Assembly (NCBI RefSeq): GCF_040954835.1
Contig: NC_090709.1
Location: 43,284,490-43,348,489, forward strand
DNA length: 64,000 nucleotides
Reading direction: 5' to 3'
DNA from: Lepisosteus oculatus
Taxonomy: Eukaryota; Chordata; Actinopteri; Semionotiformes; Lepisosteidae
Shown: positions 21,222-32,509 of the stretch, piece by piece
Numbering within the stretch: the stretch's first letter is position 1
How the letters are laid out: every line of letters starts with the position of its first letter
Notes under the pieces: model-generated
Database searches by the model: none
What the model saw: the letters and a program-made list of their open reading frames with translations, nothing else
Told to the model about the DNA's origin: nothing
Translations under genes and position numbers: made by a program

Positions 21222-23452
21222 GGTTAATTGCAACAAACTGAAAGTGAAGTACTAACAGGCGTTCAACCCGTGTTTAGTACGCAGCTGTGGTCTGAAGTTG
21301 TGCTCCACCTTAAGTCCAATTGCAATGAACGTTGCTATTGTGCTTAGTCCAGCACCGTACTAAACCTGTTCTCAATTGCAACGAACACAGAGTAATAGTT
21401 GTTGCCCTCTAGAAGTGACTAAACTAGTGAATTATTTTAAACCACCTCTTAATATGGCTTGAGCAACTTAGTACCATACTTGGTGTAACGATGAATTGCA
21501 TTAGAAGGCTCCAGAATATAGTGGAAATAATAGTTACCACGTACTGAATTTATGCATCCGTCGCTTGAAAACATTGTAATACTTAATTAAAATTGCTTAA
21601 CACTCATACCACATTTATTCATAATGAAGCTGATTAATATGTGTATTTACAAAAGTGACATTTACTAATTATGTTAATCATTACTAGTAGCTGTGAAGTT
21701 TAAGGTGCTAGGGAGTGAAGAGAACAGAACTTAAACTATTATTTATATAAATGTAGCGTGAGGCTTTAATGTGTTCTATAAAATCGAGGAGTCAACTGGA
21801 TAGATTTGTTAAATATTTTAGTGATGGGTCTCCGTATTTGTGGTTATCAGAGGAAAGCAGGGATGAGGAGGAAATAGGTGGCACCCAAGCATGTTAAAGG
21901 AAAAAACTCGGCATCTTAAGTGATTTATGATGGTTTACAGTCCCTTTTCTGTCCTGTGGCAGTGATCCAATGACTGTGTTGAAACAGCCAGGGTTGTGCT
22001 AGCTCTTGATGGACTGGTATGCAAACCAAATGACAGACAAGCAAAGCGTTGTTTTACAATTCTGAAAGCTCGTTCAATGTGGCTTCTTGTGTTTTTATGA
22101 CTCCTGTTATAGTGCTGGTCTTGTAATGTTGTTGGATTGTGCACAGGTGTCAGAAGATACCGTTATAAAGGATAAGCATGAGTTAGCAAAACAACACGCC
22201 AGCAAGCACTTCCCCACTTTGAAAGGAAGATGCTGGAACTGATTCTGAGAAGGTCAGACGAACAATAATTGTTGTATTTATTTGCTCAGGTAGTTTTATA
22301 AGTTGAATTTTCAGTAAAGTTCTGTTAAAAATAAATTAATGTCAAATTAATACAGTAGTGTCCTGTCTCAAGCCCACAGCTGCAGTTCTCATTTGTTTTG
22401 TGACTTATTGCAATTGAGTATCCCTCATTTGGTGAATTGTAGCCTCAATGCAATTCTTACATTTTAAAACTATATTTAAACTAAATTTCCTGACTAATTT
22501 TAAACAAGAGACAAAGTAATTAGCGTGGTCTATGAATTAACCTACTTATCAGATGCAATGTTCTGATGCACAGTCCCTTGCAATTCGGGCTAAATAGTAC
22601 AACAACAATGCTGAGCCCTGTGAACTGGATTAAGCACAAGATGAGCTGAGCTCCAACTTGGTTCCAAATGTTTATTAAGCACAAGTTGAGCTGAACTGAA
22701 AGGAAGACATTGGAACTGACTAAAAAATAACTTAATTTGAAATGTACGCTCCTACTGATACAGGAGAGGGAGAAAATCAAAGTTCTGAAAAGTAAGCACA
22801 AGGCACACCCTGCTAAAGAAATGTATTGCCTTAAAAAAAAATGCTTAGGTCAGAGGAACAATTGTTTTTTTTTTGCACAGTTCTGTTAAAAATTAAACTT
22901 AACTTTACTGGTTATTAGTCGGTGTGTTTTGTAATGATTTAGCTATAACGATGTGTCCACTTATTCATCTGGAGTGTTAAACAAAATTAATGCTGCAATA
23001 ATACAGTAGTGTTTAATTTCAAATGCACAGCTGCGGTTCTCATTTGTTTCATGACTAATTACAATTGGGTATCTCATTTAATAATGACGTAGCCTCATCA
23101 GGTGAATTGTAGCCTAAATGCAATTCTTAAATTAAAAACTAACTGATTTGTCAGGAAATTTAGTTTGAATATAAAGAAGAAACAGAAAAGTAATTGTATA
23201 TTAATGTGGCCTATGTATTATTCTACTAATCAGAAGTGTTCTGATGTACAGTCCTCTCCAGTTCGGGCTAATTAGTTCAACAAGGCCAAGCCCTTGGAAC
23301 CGGATTAAGCACAAGTTGAGCTGAGCTCCATCTTTGTTCCACATGTTTTTGCTGCAATTGAACTCGGAGCGGGAGATGATCTCCAGAATGTACCGTACTA
23401 ACTTAGCACGCGGCTGTGTTTTAACTTGGGATGTCCATTGCAATTGACCCTG
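21222..23452 (-). mobile_element. Decayed PIF/Harbinger element
   Basis: A transposase fragment lies at 21935-22144. Flanking it are roughly inverted sequences, GGGTTAATTGCAA near 21222 and TTGCAATTGACCC near 23440-23452, with shared internal motifs such as TTAGTACG/GTACTAA and CAGCTGTG. Two related segments at 22550-22700 and 23210-23340 (GATTAAGCACAAGTTGAGCT) show internal duplication. A three-base target duplication is not clear, so the ends are approximate. Confidence 0.5.
21935..22144 (-). pseudogene. PIF/Harbinger transposase (HARBI1-like) fragment
   Basis: The minus-strand frame includes YNRSHKNTRSHIERAFRIVK followed by QRFACL, the conserved C-terminal DDE_Tnp_4 segment of Harbinger transposases. 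The E of IERAF is the third catalytic residue. Upstream catalytic aspartates are not recognisable, so this is a remnant. Confidence 0.75.
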
Positions 23453-24049
23453 TGGGTTTATATACATGGGTTTCTCTGCATACACTACCATAAGGGAGGA
23501 ATGGTGAGTTGGAGGGAGGGCACCAGTTTGGTTTATCAAGAATACACCAAACTGAGTAGAACTACAGATCCAACCATTCAAAATGTGCAGTAAATAGCAG
23601 TGCTTGTTCTGCAAAGAACTGTAGGATATCGCATGATGTATCAAAGTAGGGTGAAATATCTTGTAAAACCGCCAGGCGGAGCTATGAAAGCTTAATGTCT
23701 CATGTGCAGCATTTGCGCTGTTGCTAGAAAATGTTTGGTTTTGAATCCCTGTCAATACTGAGGGACAATCTTTTGTCAATTACAGACGTTAACAGTCTAA
23801 ACGGTATATACAATTTAATAATTTTAAGCTTTGTATAACATTGATAAAAATTAAACTGATTAAAAAGTACACTGAAGTGTTATACAGGACAAGCGTTGTG
23901 TATTCTCTTACATTTTAAAAAAACATTCATTTTAATGTGATATGAAAGATTAATAAAGAATAATATTGGATAGGCTGTAAGCTCAAAATATTACCATAGT
24001 CCACTTTCTTTCTAAACATCTGCATCAATTTGTCTCATTCACCCATGAT
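23453..24049. other. No recognisable gene
   Basis: AT-rich sequence. A 192-codon minus-strand frame at 23201-23779 overlaps the Harbinger remains and has no recognisable motif. Confidence 0.35.
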
Positions 24050-25814
24050 TACTTAAACATTTTGCCTGCCCTTTTCAGCTATAGCTTTGTTTGAACCCAG
24101 CTCCTGGCATGAGTTTTCCTTTAACAAAAACATTTCTTTGAAAAACTAAAATAGTAAAATATATTGATTTGTTGCTATTTCTAAATATCACAAGATGTTC
24201 AAAGTTAAGTGATTTATTAATAACAACTAATAATTTCAAACTGCTTGTATTTTAAAATTGTATTTTGTTTGCGGGTGATTTGTCACTGTTTTCACAAACT
24301 TCAATTTATTAAACGTCTTAGATATGGTGTTCCAGACCTCTGTTTACTTTCTGAAACTCCATCGATATTTCCTGTTTTCACACAGATAAGAATAAACTGC
24401 ACGTGCAAATCTTTTCACAAGTGTAAAGATGTTCTGTGCTCAATAGCTCTTTAACACAGTACGCATTATGTCATATCTTTAAGCATCAGTTGAAGCATTC
24501 TGAAGTCTGACAATCGTAAAAAGTTACCAAATAATATTGGTGAAACTGTTACCTGTCCTGGATAAAGCAATTAGAAAATAGTTGGATTTACACTTGTAAG
24601 AAAATTTCTGATTTTAATGGGACATGTTGAGTCTTTTCTTTTCAGCTTGAATTAACTCTTGCCTACTATGTATATTCCATTGCAGCCATTTTAATGCAAT
24701 GCAGCTCCATACTTCTCACAAAGTCTAGGCTAGGTGTTACACCCCACTGTGTTTATGTAGATTAGACAGTTCTACTTGGGGAGGGGAAGGAACTTTCAGT
24801 TTTCTGGTGTCATTGTTGGCCTTTAACATAAGGCAATCAGCAATCAAATGTCCTGTTTTTTCTTAAGTTGAACAAAGATGTGCCACATGCATACAGTGTC
24901 ATGTTGTATATTTTTAATGCTACTACAGTACAGCTTGTGGGAAATACATTTGTCCTGTATCAAAGTTTAACTTACCCTACATTACAAACTGAGTGAATTC
25001 AACAGAATCGACGGCTAAAAGCAACATGTCAAAATGTTCCCAAAATAACAAAAAGTGAACGAGTTGAGGATTCGATAATAGAGTAATCATAACAATAACT
25101 CCCGAGTTGTTTAATGCAATCCAAATGAAAGAAGGACACTTAAATAAACATGAAAAGACTATTTTTTCATTGACGAAAAGTAATGTCGCACTCTCTCTTG
25201 TTTAATCTGATTGTTTTATTGCTGCACCGACTAAAACCAGAGAGAAATAGCACCTCTTTCTTTGAAGCATTTTGTTTATCCTATCATGTATCGGTTTCCA
25301 ATCATACAAAGTAAGTTCTGAGAATCTCCAATTCAACATACCTATGTTTTCCTGGAGAATGCAAAGCCCTTTTGCCTCTGGACCAGTCAAAATTTATGGA
25401 TGGGGTTCACCCCCAGTCCCAAAATTGCTAAACAGAAGAGTGGCGTAGCGGTCGGCTCTGGCTGTCCCCTCTGTGCCGACACACTGCACATTCAATCCCT
25501 CCTTCTCTTGACTGATGGGCAAAAGGTGGACATCTGGGAGAACTGTACGTGGCATCTGTGAGTTCTGCTGTGTAGATGGTGCTTCCTGAGGGGAGAGAGA
25601 CAGTGGGGACGGCACCAGCCAATTCATTAGTGGTGGTGAGCAGAGAGGACAGGATGGAGTGTCCTGAAGGGGTGTGCTCTGCTGGGGGTGGAGGGTTGTA
25701 TGGAGATACGCATTGCACCAGGTACAGCAACCTGTGTGGCAGGGAGGGGCACTTTTCAGGAGATGAAGGTCTGTTTGGAGACGGCTGACACCCTAGTGTT
25801 TGACTGCTGGAACA
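24050..25814. mobile_element. Older partial copy of the BEN-domain element
   Basis: TTGAACCCAGCTCCTGGCAT and the following AACAAAAACATTTCTTTGAA match the inner part of the long inverted repeat of the younger element (26740-26880). Further right, at 25202-25810, is a damaged BEN-domain frame in the same orientation as the gene at 28083-28808. The order and spacing match the younger element, so this is an older copy interrupted at 25815 by the younger one. Confidence 0.6.
25202..25810 (-). pseudogene. BEN-domain pseudogene
   Basis: Minus-strand pieces match the intact frame at 28083-28808. One is a proline-rich segment with PPAEHTPSGHSI. Another has VLPDVHLLPISQEKEGLNVQ and TARADRYATLLFSNF, and a C-terminal piece has LTLYDWKPIHDRINKMLQRK. 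The central part of the BEN domain is missing and the frame changes at least twice. Upstream it stops at the border of the inserted 8.35 kb element. Confidence 0.72.
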
Positions 25815-25816
25815 TA

Positions 25817-27440
25817 CAGATGCAGCCATTCAAAATGCGTGGGCGATACCGCATTATTTTCCGGTACGCTGTACGCAGTCTACCGCGAGTTACCGTAAAT
25901 TCTCCTATAATACGGCAAGCAAAATTATAGTATCCGGAATTTCCGCAAGGTGGAGCTAATAAAGCTCAACCTCTCATGTTTGAGCTGTCGCCATCAAAGT
26001 CTTTAACGAAGATATTACTAATAGTAGTAATAATGAATGACCTTGGACGAGCTGTAAGTGTAAACTCAAAGTATTGGCCTGGTCAACATTCTTTTTTTCA
26101 TTGACCGTCTTTGTAAAAGTAACACCACAGCATTTCGCAATCATGCATTTGTTTCCAATCATGCAAAGTACAGTAGTTTTTGAGAATCAATTCACCATGC
26201 CTTTCACATGCTCATAAAAGAGATTGATTTAGGAACCTAAACATATTACTGTATGCAAACTGTACTGTATACAGTATGTATATGTATATTTAATGTCTTA
26301 ACTGTGCCCTTTAAGTATTGAATATTTATATGGAATTTTACCACTGAAGGGAAATCTTAGTGCCTGAGCATAAAAAGAATAGGAGCATACTGCAACGCGT
26401 GTGAAGGCCATAAACGATATTAATTTTTGAACTTAAACATACAGTATATGGCTGGTCTCGGTACTTTAAAGAAAACATACACACCAGTATTCCATTTCTC
26501 ACTAAACATTTTAAGCATCGAAGTCTTTAACTAACGTGATACCGGAGTCAACAAGCATACTTTTAGAATTCGATTAAAAGGGAATATAATATGGAATCGC
26601 GTATCTCAAGAAATTAATAACGATATGATTATAGTCGTGTACTGCGACAGGGCTGTGTAGGGCTGTTTCGCCTCTCTCTTCATGCGACTTCCCTTGTAGC
26701 CCACTGGTCTACGTGCCCGATGACCAACTCACGGGTTGTGTGTTCAAATCCAGCTGGTGCTGGACTTTTCTTTTAACAAACATTTCTTGGAAAAAATAGA
26801 ATAGCAATTTTATGGACAATCAATTGACTTTTATATTTCAAAATATCACAACATGATCGATTCTAAGTCATTTTTGATAACAATGAATAGTCACCTTCTT
26901 CCCTTCTGACAACGGTCCCTGCTTCTGCTTCCTGCTTCTATTGTGTGTGTGTGTAATAGAGTAAATTTTTATAGAGAAATGGAGGCTTGAGAGTATGCGT
27001 TACAATATAAACATTTATATTTATTTAAATCGTGTTTTGATTTAAATCGCAAACGCATGTTTAATTATATGTGTTTTTTTAATCATAATCAGACTAATGC
27101 AACATAAATTGATACAGTATCTTTGTCTTCTAAGTATCTTAATAAACTTTCAGCATAGCTTTCTACCCATTTAGATTTATTTTTCTTGGGATTTTGGGAT
27201 CAAACGTGGAAGGATTAGATTGTAATCGTTTTTATTTTTCAAATACGTTTTAGAAAAGTGTAATCTATACCTGCCCAGACTGTACGCCTTCCTAAACCCC
27301 GCCCTGACCACTTTCACTCCTGTCCTGCTCTTCCCCGCGCACCCCAGCCGGGCACTCTTCGGCCTCTGCCCGGGACGAATGTATATTTTGATCTTTACAC
27401 CCGGCGTGGCACCGAGGGAGCATCTGCATTTATAACTTAG
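25817..27440 (+). repeat. Left long terminal inverted repeat
   Basis: It pairs with 32510-34166. Strong matches are the outer 21 bases, the stretch around GAAGATATTACTAATAGTA (about 26007), 26440-26930, and 26990-27440, which includes GGGACGAATGTATATTTTGA. Between about 26160 and 26430 the arms differ. A tRNA-like sequence lies at 26688-26764. Confidence 0.75.
26688..26764 (+). other. tRNA-like sequence inside the left inverted repeat
   Basis: CTTGTAGCCCACTGGTCTAC resembles an A box region and GGGTTGTGTGTTCAAATCC a B box, separated by the usual distance. The presumed anticodon arm (GCCCGATGACCAACTCACGG) has an enlarged loop, so a normal anticodon cannot be assigned. The mirror copy is at 33171-33247, and the older element copy keeps a trace near 24085. 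Confidence 0.45.
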
Positions 27441-28170
27441 TTTTTAAAATTAGTCAAGCAATATGAAGCATCTCCTTTTACTTTTAAGTCCCTTAAATAC
27501 ATTGAGCACAGCTTTCTCACCACTTAAGATTACTTTTTGATACCATCCTTACACAAAGCAGAAACTTTCCGATGACATACAGTACAAGTGGAAAGATTAC
27601 AGATTTTAATCGTCTTTAATTTTGTTACGTTATACATTTTAGGAACATTTCATCTAAACAAACACCACAAAACTATTCTCGATTGTATTTCTGAATGTTA
27701 TGTTACATCTACAGTAGTTCACTGCTTTAAATACATCGAATTAAGAAAGTTAGATGTAGCACTTTAGATCTTTTTTTCTGAACCAGGGAAAATCTGATCA
27801 TGTTTCTCTATAACAATAATAAAATACATTATTTTACATATCACCTTTAAAAGTGGCATCTCAAAGCAAAAAAGTAGATGGGAAAAACAGTTAAAAGGGA
27901 CCAAAGTAAATACCAGACAAACGCAAACGCGTTTTTAATAAAAATGCTTTTATTCATTCAGCAGAGAGTGAGAGGGACATCCAGCAGAGAGAGACACACA
28001 CACACAGGTTTCCATTGACAAAAGTAATTGTTTTTTTACATTCCTCTTGTCTAACAGGAATGTTTTGTTTGTGGACAGACTGTTAGACGAGAGGAAAAGA
28101 GCACCTCCTTCTACGAAGCATTTCGTTGATCCGATCACGAATTATTTTCCAGTCGCACAAAGTAAGGGTT
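27405..28170 (+). repeat. Direct repeat R, copy 1 (3' flank of the BEN gene)
   Basis: It matches 29895-30660 nearly base for base, from CCGAGGGAGC through CAGTCGCACAAAGTAAGGGT. It contains the last ~30 codons of the BEN gene and its 3' flank. Copy 2 therefore represents a second, truncated BEN gene end. Confidence 0.85.
28042..28094. repeat. Hairpin at the BEN gene stop
   Basis: CCTCTTGTCTAACAG and CTGTTAGACGAGAGG form 15-base arms with one mismatch around a ~22-base loop, overlapping the stop codon region. The same motif recurs at about 30532-30582. A modified form at 30727-30784 has a tighter palindrome (TTTGTGGACAG, one base, CTGTCCACAAA). Confidence 0.6.
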
Positions 28171-28808
28171 GAGAATCTCCGATTCACCATGCTACTAATG
28201 GTTTCCCGGAGATTGCAAGGCAAGGCACTTTTGCCTCTGGACCCATCGAAATTTACAGACGTGGTCCACCCCCAGTAAATTTCAAAAGTCACAAGATTTC
28301 GAAACATGAGGGCGGCGTAGCGGTCGGCTCTTGCTTTCCCGTCTATGCTGATGCACTGCAAGTACAACCCCCCCTCCATCTCCTGAGTGATGGGTAGCAG
28401 TTGGACATCTGGGAGAATTATTCGTCCCACTGGCGTCTGTGAATTCCGCTGTGCTTCCTGGGGGGAGATAGACGGCGGGGACAGCATCAACCAATTCCCA
28501 TGCGGTGGTGAACGGAGAGGCCGGGATGGAGTGTCCTGAGGCGGTGTGTGCTCTGCGGGGGGCAGAGCTTCCGCCAGGCATTGCAACCTGCGCGGCGGGG
28601 AGAGGCACTTTTCGGGAGACAGCTGCTCAACTGTTTGACTGCTGGAACATACTGTCTCCTTCCTCTGCATTTTCAGGAGTGTCTCTAGCCTCCCAGTCCT
28701 CCCCAGTAATGCATCGTACTGCTCCCGCTGCTGCCGAAATGTCTCCACACAGGTGCTGCTTCTACAGGTTGGCACCCTGGCCAGTGGCCGAGAGCAGAGA
28801 CCCACGGC
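28083..28808 (-). CDS. BEN-domain protein, main coding exon
   Basis: The minus-strand frame gives about 241 residues after a splice-acceptor-like TTTTGCCACAG. The first third has a Q/R-rich stretch (VETFRQQREQYDALLGRTGR) that could form a coiled coil. A Pro/Ser-rich linker follows, and then from about residue 135 to the end comes a BEN-type domain: ILPDVQLLPI, ARADRYAALMFRNL, GSRGKSALPCNLRETISSMV and the C-terminal DWKIIRDRINEMLRRRR. BEN domains are DNA- and protein-binding modules of chromatin factors and some DNA viruses and mobile elements. It ends CSFPLV with a stop in repeat R. It looks undamaged, and its 5' exons are uncertain. It could be element cargo or a captured host gene. Confidence 0.6.
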   Translation of the reverse strand, partial: AVGLCSRPLARVPTCRSSTCVETFRQQREQYDALLGRTGRLETLLKMQRKETVCSSSQTVEQLSPEKCLSPPRRLQCLAEALPPAEHTPPQDTPSRPLRSPPHGNWLMLSPPSISPQEAQRNSQTPVGRIILPDVQLLPITQEMEGGLYLQCISIDGKARADRYAALMFRNLVTFEIYWGWTTSVNFDGSRGKSALPCNLRETISSMVNRRFSTLTLCDWKIIRDRINEMLRRRRCSFPLV

Positions 28809-28912
28809 CTGTGGCAAAATAACATAATTCATGTAAGAAATAAAGTCACACAGTAGTATTCATCAGTCGCGGAACAGAAGTCAAAATAAACTTTTCTTTT
28901 TTTCCGTCTTAC

Positions 28913-28978
28913 CGCTTTCTTTTTTACTGTCCTGGTGGTAGATCGTTTCGCCCGTGCGGTGTTTTCTTGAAGAACAGG
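28913..28978 (-). CDS. Candidate upstream exon of the BEN-domain gene
   Basis: A 66-base minus-strand segment is flanked by TTCTTCGTAG (acceptor-like) and GTAAGA (donor-like). It encodes a basic peptide, PVLQENTARAKRSTTRTVKK plus KA, in phase 0 with the main exon across a 104-base intron (28809-28912). A further exon may end at 29030 before GTATTA, with a KAKGQQIQQ-like or RRGASAAPAS-like reading; I cannot decide the frame or the start codon. Splicing is inferred only from sequence signals. Confidence 0.35.
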
Positions 28979-29423
28979 CTACGAAGAAATAATTATAATT
29001 TAATTTAAAATTCAAAACGGCAATAATACCTTGTAATATACGCTGTAATCACGTATTTCAGATGAAGTCTGCTGTATTTGCTGACCCTTCGCTCTTTGGA
29101 AGCTGGGGCGGCAGAAGCACCCCGTCTCTTCCCGTAAAAGGTCTTGGTCTCCATACTGTACTGTGGTCGCTGTAGTGCAGGTTCGCAGTTTTTTTTGTGA
29201 TGGGAGCTCACCCAATCCCTTTGTGTATTTATGCTATATTCACATGTACGGCTAGAATGTTCATTGTCTTCCAATGAAAGGCGGGTGCCTTTTGCCAAAG
29301 TCGGGAGACATTAGAGGCTTGCCACACCCGGACTGTTAAACCAACGCATTAGCACGTCAAAGCCCATTGAGGAGCCGGGCGCAATAATTGTTTTGTCCCT
29401 TGATTTACTGATCTGCATTAATT

Positions 29424-29620
29424 ATGGAAATCGAGTTCCTGCTCTTTGCAAACGACCTGGTCCCGCTGTCGCCCACAGAACAGAGGCTGCGCCAGAACCT
29501 GGCACTGCTGGAGCAGCACTGTCAGACCTGGGCGCCAACAGTCAATCTGGACAAGACCAGAGTTATGGTTTTCCAGAAAAAAAGCCAGACCTCAGGGAAA
29601 CAGGTACAAATTCACACTTA
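29424..29620 (+). pseudogene. LINE reverse transcriptase fragment (L2/CR1-like)
   Basis: The frame includes LLFANDLVPLSPTEQRLRQN and QTWAPTVNLDKTRVMVFQKK, matching the palm region after the YADD motif (here FAND) of L2/CR1-type reverse transcriptases. Only about 65 residues remain. It lies between the BEN gene and direct repeat R copy 2. Confidence 0.75.
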
Positions 29621-29894
29621 ACAACACATTAACACCTAACAACGGGAGCAGGGACGATTAAGGCCAGTACCCACTATTGTTAAACATACAGAAAAGAATA
29701 TTAAAGTATTGAATATTAGTATTGGCTTAAGTATTAGCCATACAGAACATTAAAGTGCCCCTTTTCCATTCAGCGGGTGCCTGAGCCGCTGTGTCCTATC
29801 TTCTGACAGTCGCCGTTGTGAATGTCTGTAGAGTGTATCTTATTTTTAGTACTAAAATAAATACTTAGTACTTTAGAACTAAGTACTAAAATAC

Positions 29895-30660
29895 TAGTAC
29901 CGAGGGAGCGTCTGCATTTATAACTTCGTTTTTAAAATTAGTCAAGCAATATGAAGCATCTCCTTTTTACTTTTAAGTCCCTTAAATACATTGAGCACAG
30001 CTTACTCACCACTTAAGATTGCTTTTTGATACCATCCTTACACAAAGCAGAAAGTTTCCGATGACATACAGTACAAGTGGAAAGATTACAGATTTTAATC
30101 GTCTTTAATTTTGTTACGTTATACGTTTTAGGAACGTTTCATCTAAACAAACACCACAAAACTATTCTCGATTGTATTTCTGAATGTTATGTTACACCTA
30201 CAGTAGTTCACTGCTTTAAATACATCGAATTAAGAAAGTTATGTGTAGCACTTTAGATCTTTTTTTCTGAAGCAGGGAAAATCTGATCATGTTTCTCTAT
30301 AACAATAATAAAAAACTTTATTTTACATATCACCTTTAAAAGTGGCATCTCAAAGCAATACAGTAGATCAAAAAAACAGTTAAAAGGGACCAAAGTAAAT
30401 ACCAGACAAACACAAACGCGTTTTTAATAAAATGCTTTTATTCATTCAGCAGAGAGTGAGAGGGACATCCAGCAGAGAGAGACACACACACCGGTTTCCA
30501 TTGACAAAATTGTTTTTTTTCAATTCCTCTTGTCTAACAGGAATGTTTTGTTTGTGGACAGACTGTTAGACTAGAGGAAAAGAGCGCCTCCTTCTACGAA
30601 GCATTTCGTTGATCCGATCACAAATTCTTTTCCAGTCGCACGAAGTAAGGGTTGTAAAGC
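29895..30660 (+). repeat. Direct repeat R, copy 2
   Basis: This is the second copy of 27405-28170. It ends soon after the last codons of the BEN frame and then meets the site at which the Tc1-like element inserted (30670). Internal differences are a handful of bases and small indels, so the two copies are younger than the divergence between the outer inverted repeats. Confidence 0.85.
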
Positions 30661-30671
30661 GCTGATTCTTA

Positions 30672-32461
30672 TGGAATGCGTTCCGCCGGGGATTCAAAAA
30701 AATTTGACAAAATTTGTTTTTTTCAATTCCTCTTGTCTAACAGGAATGTTTTGTTTGTGGACAGACTGTCCACAAACGTGAGACTGTCTTTCTCAGACTT
30801 ACATTCCCGAATGTCCCCCGCCCCGGTCAACAATCCTAGGAAGAACACGAAAATTTTTACAATTTTGGTCAGTTCTTCCTCCCAGAATTTATAGATCGCA
30901 TCGATCAGTTCCTGCTTTGTGACGGGCTTAAAGTTTTCCGAACATAGTCTTTCAACAAATGCCAAACCATTTCTATTGGATTTAGATCTGGGGATTCGGC
31001 TGGAGTTTTCACCCAGTTCACTCCTTCTGCTATAAGCCTCGCCCTTGCTGCTGTGTGTTTCGGATCGTTGTCTTGAAAGAGACGGTGCCTTGATCCAAAC
31101 TGCTCCATGATATATGGGGCAGCATGCTGTGTGACCACGACTTCCTCGAAGAATACACGGTCCATAATTCCTTCGAAAATAAGAAGTGGTCCCGGGCCTC
31201 TTCTAGATAAACCCCCCCCAGATGTGAACCTTCAGTGGATGTTTGGGCTTTGGTTTGTCCACATATCTCCCCTTTTTGCAAAATGCCATTGTTGAAAACT
31301 GTTCCAGAGCCACTGTTGTTTCGTCGGTGAAAAGTACATCCTGAAATGCCTCCCCCTGTTCAATCCATTGGAGCGCTTGCTTGAGTCTTTCCTCTTTGTT
31401 TTTTGCCTTATCATGGGGCATGTGTTGGTTTTTCTGTATCTCCATCCAAGCCTCCTGCGTACTCTTCTTATTGATGTCGGGCTTATATTCGCACCGAGGT
31501 CAGCCCATAGCCGTCTTTGGACTTGCATCGCCGGTAGCTCATCATTTTCACCAGTCAGTTTGTTGATAGCTCGCACAATAAGACTTGAAAAAAAAAGAGA
31601 TCAGCAGTTAGTTTTAAAAATAATGTGCGTAGTTGTATTTACATGCAAGAAAGGTCTTTTTCGAAATTTATTTACCTTTGAATCGTCCTCGGTTTAGATT
31701 CTCTTTGCCTCCTCTCCCCTTTATAATGCCGTCTCACTGTGCTTTCAGAAACGAAGATGTCCATCGAAGCCAAGTGCTGTACAATGTCCCGTGTTGACTT
31801 CCCGTTTCTTTTCATCTTCATTATTTGGTGTGAGAGAGTCTTCGTGATTTTGGTCATTGTCCGTCCCCTTACCAAAGCGATACAGTGGTGCAGCTTGAAT
31901 TCTGTACCTATATACTGTATGGTATGGTACAGATAAAACTTACACCATACCGATGAGCTAATGCCAGGGAAAGACACTCCTATTTTATTTAAAACACAAT
32001 ACGCCAGGAAATGTCTGATGCATTAGCAAGTTAAAACAATTGGGTCGAAAACCTGGGCGTAACACCATTTCCTTTTTCTGATCACTCGCTTTCTGGATAC
32101 ACATCTCACCTGTCCTGTTCTTTGTTTTCCTGGTTTGCTGATTATGCCTGCTGCGGTCCACTCCTACCCTCACACCTAAAGAATACTATTTTAAATTTCT
32201 TGGCGCAGTTCATTAACCATTGTATGTGCTGTCCGCGCCCAAAATGCAATTTAAAAAAAGTCAAAAACCGCACTCAAAATGCAATTTAGAGCTTTCTGGC
32301 AAGAGGAGACACCCAAATCAATATAACATGCCACAGTTTGTGCATGAACAGGGTTATACTGCCTATTCCCTTTGACACCCGATTAAAAAAAAAATAAAAA
32401 ATAAAAATAAATATAAAAAAAATAAAAAATGTTTTAAATCCCCGGCGGAACCGGGCATCCA
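30672..32461 (-). mobile_element. Nested Tc1-like DNA transposon
   Basis: The ends TGGAATGCGTTCCGCCGGGG and, on the minus strand, TGGATGCCCGGTTCCGCCGG are inverted and bordered by TA (30670-30671 and 32462-32463). Removing the element leaves GATTCTTATGAATC, a clean target. It contains a damaged transposase on the minus strand and a poly-A/T-rich tract at 32385-32430. It also carries a 60-base copy of the BEN-gene hairpin segment (30715-30776) that is foreign to Tc1 elements. Confidence 0.85.
30905..31857 (-). pseudogene. Tc1-like transposase, damaged, with an apparent intron
   Basis: Minus-strand order: helix-turn-helix region (MTKITKTLSHQIMKMKRNGK, then STRDIVQHL and STVRRHY). A GTAAAT...TTTTTCAAG intron of about 95 bases (31580-31674) follows, across which the frame continues as TIQS-LIVRAINKLTGENDE. 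Next come VLFTDETTVAL (first catalytic D), [10 protein letters not shown] (second D) and [14 protein letters not shown] (E). Between the second D and E there are 32 residues, against 34 in Tc1. At least two frameshifts (near 31430 and 31170-31200) break it. Confidence 0.8.
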
Positions 32462-32509
32462 TATGAATCAAGTAACAGGTTTATTCCATGCTGAAAAAAA
32501 AAAGAAAAA

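Noticed and set aside
23201-23779. 192-codon minus-strand frame
   Set aside because: It overlaps decayed Harbinger sequence and internal repeats, with no recognisable motif or composition bias.
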